From CAZYPH01 sp964649095 (lineage in GTDB: Bacteria > Bdellovibrionota > UBA1018 > UBA923): a stretch of 9,824 bases of DNA. The notes under the pieces were generated by a model. That model was not told the DNA's origin. It did no database searches and saw only the letters and a program-made list of their open reading frames with translations. Location: contig CAZYPH010000090.1 of assembly GCA_964649095.1 (NCBI GenBank), positions 1 to 9,824 of the forward strand, given 5' to 3'. Shown here in pieces: positions 7,121 to 9,824 of the stretch (within the stretch, counting starts at the first letter, position 1; the number at the start of each line of letters is the position of its first letter). The translations under genes were made by a program, and so were the position numbers.

Positions 7121-7198
7121 AAAGCATCCTTTTTGATAAAGATAACAACTTTTTATCATTCTTGCTAGTTTTTGATAAAACAAGCATCTTTTTATCAA
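7121..7198 (-). promoter_or_regulatory. Inverted-repeat operator array of the AbiE operon
   Basis: Directly before the antitoxin start lie two inverted repeats built from the same word. TGATAAA/TTTATCA arms sit at 7134-7140 and 7152-7158 with 11 bases between them, and TTGATAAAA/TTTTATCAA arms at 7172-7180 and 7190-7198 with nine bases between. AAGCATC also occurs twice (7122-7128 and 7182-7188) next to a T run. Two adjacent inverted repeats are what characterised AbiEi proteins bind for negative autoregulation. The exact -35 and -10 boxes are not clear; TTGATA on the minus strand near 7198 could be a -35. Confidence 0.7.
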
Positions 7199-7390
7199 TT
7201 TTTGGTGCCAAATCGAATATATTACGCATTAACCCTCCGTTAGCCTTGCCCGACTACACACTGGAGTTCCCCCGAAAAAGGTGTCATTGCACCATGCAGG
7301 CGCCGAAGCGACTTTTCAGTCGTCTGAGAATCAGCCGCTACCGCAGCTTAAAATGCATGTCCAAGCTGGCATGATACACTTGTAATGTTC
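7199..7390. other. Gene-free spacer with several small palindromes
   Basis: No frame here looks like a gene. Small self-complementary elements lie in a row: TTTGG/CCAAA at 7201-7212, CGACT/AGTCG around a TTTC loop at 7309-7322, CTGA/TCAG at 7325-7335, and an imperfect AGCCGC/GCAGCT stem just after. They might form the end of the cyclase transcript or a small RNA, but no T run or promoter supports either. The rightmost part (from about 7347) is weakly alike to the leader of the EamA gene. Confidence 0.3.
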
Positions 7391-7648
7391 GAAACTGAGA
7401 GACCGACGACACGTTGTTCAAGCAGCTACAAACGACACCCGATACCCCTCTAATATCTCTTTCTTGGCTGCATAGATTTCATGTACGGCGTGGGGTTTTA
7501 GGGATTCGGGTAAGTGTATATATAAATATTTAGATATAAACGGCTGCGACGGGCGCGAGCGGCCGAGGCAGCGTTTGGCTTCGATGCTAGGCCCTACGAT
7601 TGTTACGTCAGGGCCCAAAATGCTGATTTGACCAGGCCCAGCATGGCT
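7391..7648 (-). repeat. Cyclase 3'-end repeat, copy 3 (inside and beyond the intact gene)
   Basis: This is the parent-type copy of the repeat. Bases 7391-7507 match copy 1 (1079-1195) and 7429-7648 match copy 2 (5105-5324). All three point the same way. The part shared by all three, 7429-7507, encodes the last residues of the cyclase. Weaker likeness between copies 1 and 3 runs on to about 7347 (about 1030 in copy 1), including the shared word TGTCCAAGC. Confidence 0.88.
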
Positions 7649-9550
7649 GCCTACTTTAAATTCAATAGCCTGGTAACCGGCGGCCGTGCAAAGCTCACGC
7701 CCCTCGTCGGCTACAAACTGCTGCAAACGTTTTACGGCCTCGAGGGTTAAGTTTTCAACCGAGCTCGACGAGACCAATGACCCCGCTACCGCTGGTGTTG
7801 CTAGCTTGGGTTCACGCACAATTAAAAACAACTCATCGCCAAACACATCTTTCAACAATACCGAAGGCCCAAGACTTCGCAGTAGCGCTGGAATATACTC
7901 GAACTGAAAAAACTCCACAAAATGCGGGCTAATATGCGTATTTTGGGTGTAACCCACAGCATCAGCAAAAATAGCGCCGTAGTTTACCTGATGCACACCT
8001 GGGCCTAATTCTTCTCGCAGCAGGCTAGAGGCTAACGTTGACGGATCATCTGCGCGCACCATGGCTGGTACGACTAGACGCAACTGTTGTGCAATGTGAT
8101 CGATGTACTCACGCAAATAGCGCTCGTCGCCCTGCGAAGGCTCCGTACCGCGCAAATTGATGCACCCTAAACCCAAAATTGGAATCACTACGTATAAACA
8201 ATTATCATTTGGTGAGCGTTCGGTAATAACACTATCCGTCTCTAACGCGCGCCGCATCAGCGCGCCAAACGGCGCTGAACCGTTTAGACGAATGAGCGGA
8301 TCGGCAGCATGTTCATGTTGTTGTGATGACACCAATCGCCGAAGCTCCGTACGTGGCCGACTAGCATAACCCAAACTAAACGAATCGAGATAAATCGACC
8401 ACCGCGGCAAACTGGTATTGGCCGCGAGCTCCTCACCAATCACTTGCATTTTGTCGGCTAACGGACGCTCCTCGGCCTGCAATACCGACCACGTCGCCGT
8501 CGACCTCACCGCACGATTCTGCGCGCGCTGTAAACGGAGGCGGTGCAATAGGGCTAGGGAGAAGATGGAGACGGTGCTGACGGGGCTGAAGAAGGCGCCG
8601 GACGTGCGATAAAATATAGTAACAACATCAATTATATTGCTGGTAAAAATTGGTAGTAACATCACAATTGATCGGACAGCGATAGCTGGCGCTAGGTCCT
8701 TTGCAGAAGCGACTGCTACAAACAGAATAAAAAGCGGAAAGATGTGTAAACAGTTGCCGTAGATTTGAAATAATCTATGTGGCCAGAATAGGAAGGTGCT
8801 TGAGAATAGAACGATCAAACCACCTGAAACTAAAACAAAGTAGATGCGCAGAAACGGCCGTTCGGCTTGCCAAACAAGGACACATAAAAGTGTTAAAGTC
8901 TTTAAGATTGCATGTAGATATATCGCTTCAAGATTCGGAAAGAGAACACGTGGCGTATTTCCGAGCGAAAGCAAGTAAAGGATCGTGATTGCCCCTGTAA
9001 CGAATACGTTCCTTGTAAAGTTCACATCACCATATCGACTGACATAGGCGATACTCAGAAAGAACAGGATAAAACTAATCGGCAAAATCTGATCTACTAA
9101 AAATCGAATCATGTGCAGTAATTTAGTAGTCCGATACGAGCCAACTACTATCGTATGTATTAAACGCACAGGACTACCCTGCGTCTTTTTGCACATAATC
9201 CAAATTTTTTTTGACGCCCCACTAACAACCAAAGGCGCACCAAGAAATACAGAACTACGTTCTGATAGTCCGATTCCAGCGTTTGATGCCAATACCTCAG
9301 CGCCATAATTCAACGAACACGATCCCTGAGGGCGACCGACTGAAATATAGTAATCGCCTGCTGGTATAGGCGATTGGTTTGACCACTCAATCAATTCAGC
9401 TTCATTCCGTGACACTGTGAACAGAGCCTTCGAATCAACAAATGCCTCAAAAACTAACGTTACCAATAGTGGAACGGCCGGCAATAGAATTGCCAGAATC
9501 ATTTCGCGGAACTGTTTTTTAACTGATGTATTAATCCAGTTAGAGTCCAT
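7418..9550 (-). CDS. Membrane-bound class III adenylate/guanylate cyclase with 7TM sensor
   Basis: The 710-residue product has a first membrane helix (about 15-38), an outside domain (about 40-145), seven more membrane helices (about 150-336; 7TMR-DISM-like layout), a GAF-like domain (about 354-495) and a class III cyclase domain (about 520-690). The two metal-binding aspartates are present: Asp530 in FADAVGYT and Asp572 in FGDELF, 42 residues apart as in the family, with Lys567 at the purine-contact site. The later motif is unusual: where typical enzymes have GDxxNxxxR, this one has GPSIEAKRC (653-661), with Pro and Glu replacing the usual Asp and Asn. The product would make a cyclic nucleotide in response to an outside or membrane signal; cAMP versus cGMP cannot be decided, and activity may be altered. 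The ATG at 9550 has AAGG about eight bases upstream and lies inside the end of the previous gene, so the two are probably co-transcribed. Its 3' end is duplicated twice in the window. Confidence 0.88.
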   Translation of the reverse strand: MDSNWINTSVKKQFREMILAILLPAVPLLVTLVFEAFVDSKALFTVSRNEAELIEWSNQSPIPAGDYYISVGRPQGSCSLNYGAEVLASNAGIGLSERSSVFLGAPLVVSGASKKIWIMCKKTQGSPVRLIHTIVVGSYRTTKLLHMIRFLVDQILPISFILFFLSIAYVSRYGDVNFTRNVFVTGAITILYLLSLGNTPRVLFPNLEAIYLHAILKTLTLLCVLVWQAERPFLRIYFVLVSGGLIVLFSSTFLFWPHRLFQIYGNCLHIFPLFILFVAVASAKDLAPAIAVRSIVMLLPIFTSNIIDVVTIFYRTSGAFFSPVSTVSIFSLALLHRLRLQRAQNRAVRSTATWSVLQAEERPLADKMQVIGEELAANTSLPRWSIYLDSFSLGYASRPRTELRRLVSSQQHEHAADPLIRLNGSAPFGALMRRALETDSVITERSPNDNCLYVVIPILGLGCINLRGTEPSQGDERYLREYIDHIAQQLRLVVPAMVRADDPSTLASSLLREELGPGVHQVNYGAIFADAVGYTQNTHISPHFVEFFQFEYIPALLRSLGPSVLLKDVFGDELFLIVREPKLATPAVAGSLVSSSSVENLTLEAVKRLQQFVADEGRELCTAAGYQAIEFKVGSHAGPGQISILGPDVTIVGPSIEAKRCLGRSRPSQPFISKYLYIHLPESLKPHAVHEIYAAKKEILEGYRVSFVAA

Positions 9551-9824
9551 GCTTCTGCCTTGTAATTGCTAGGGCATGCTCGACCGATGAACGAAAGAAG
9601 ATCAACGATGAGTTCGACGCTAAGAACTGCCTTGAGACAGTATGAAAATATTCGCGACCATAGCCAACTAATGGGACTTCAGCACAATCGATTGGTTGCG
9701 TTAAAAAAAATTGTTCAACATGCCTACCTAAAACATATTCCAGTGCCCATTGAGAATCCCCATGCTTTTCCGTCTGAAAAATATGCTCTAACCCGCAAGC
9801 GAGATTCAGCCTTGGTACCCCGAT
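9540..9824 (-). CDS. Unrecognised protein, C-terminal 94 residues only
   Basis: The minus strand is open from the window edge to a TAA at 9540-9542, giving 94 residues with no start. The chain is soluble, with normal protein-like composition (LNLACGLEHIFQTEKHGD, then CAEVPLVGYGREYFHTVS) and no membrane helix. I do not recognise the family. Its last 11 bases overlap the cyclase start (ATGGACTCTAA), the mark of translational coupling, so it may feed into or be regulated with the cyclase. A run of eight Ts in the coding strand (plus-strand A run near 9703-9710) is read in frame here. It is supported by the open frame and the overlap, not by homology. Confidence 0.6.
   Translation of the reverse strand: MGVPRLNLACGLEHIFQTEKHGDSQWALEYVLGRHVEQFFLTQPIDCAEVPLVGYGREYFHTVSRQFLASNSSLIFFRSSVEHALAITRQKHGL

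Noticed and set aside
6614..7168. A 184-codon plus-strand frame
   Set aside because: It lies antisense to the antitoxin gene, which has clear family motifs, an operator and coupling to the toxin; the plus-strand product has no recognisable motif.
7121..7198. A longer antitoxin starting at 7198
   Set aside because: The extra residues come from operator repeats and have no protein-like conservation; the start at 7120 has a better ribosome site.
7225..7250. An integron attC-like site (TAACCCTCCGTTAGCC)
   Set aside because: The core words do not fit the attC consensus well, there is no matching pair at the usual distance, and the other cargo edges have nothing alike.
1..9824. CRISPR arrays, transposases or integrases
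   Set aside because: No regularly spaced repeats are present, and none of the frames shows transposase or integrase motifs.

Overview
The window looks like an accessory region of a proteobacterial chromosome, most likely a gammaproteobacterium. This rests on the style of the hybrid kinase (recalled from Legionella- and Coxiella-like genomes), the class III cyclase with a 7TM sensor, and the AbiE module; no rRNA or other marker gene is present, so the genus cannot be given. A run of ten Ns at 4845-4854 shows that this is a draft assembly.

Layout from left to right. An EamA/DMT permease runs off the left edge on the minus strand (1-1022). A 117-bp copy of the 3' end of a cyclase gene follows (1079-1195). 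Next comes a plus-strand pair: a secreted two-domain carboxymuconolactone-decarboxylase-like protein (1300-2139), then 16 bp later a membrane hybrid sensor histidine kinase that is split by a one-base frameshift (2156-2428 and 2415-4841). After the N gap is the end of a small H-box protein (4855-5057). A second cyclase 3'-end copy (5105-5324) precedes a minus-strand type IV toxin-antitoxin pair, AbiEi and AbiEii (5496-7120), which has an inverted-repeat operator array (7121-7198). Last are the intact membrane-bound class III adenylate/guanylate cyclase (7418-9550) and, overlapping its start by 11 bp, the end of an unrecognised gene that runs off the right edge (9540-9824).

The most striking structure is the set of three direct copies of the cyclase 3' end, all in the same orientation. 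They bracket two unrelated cargo modules: the CMD/kinase operon and the AbiE pair. Copies 1 and 3 also share sequence beyond the stop codon, toward the EamA gene. This suggests an ancestral order cyclase-EamA into which about 6.3 kb of cargo was placed at the cyclase 3' end, leaving 3'-end footprints. Substitutions between copies in the coding part are all synonymous, so the fragments came from functional cyclase genes and have not decayed for long. No integrase or transposase is visible in the window, so the mechanism is inference, and the N gap means the join near copy 2 needs confirming.

Functionally the window combines two signalling proteins with divergent membrane sensor regions (a Cache-like kinase and a 7TM cyclase), a periplasmic CMD-like protein that may work with the kinase, and a probable phage-defence or plasmid-stabilising AbiE module.
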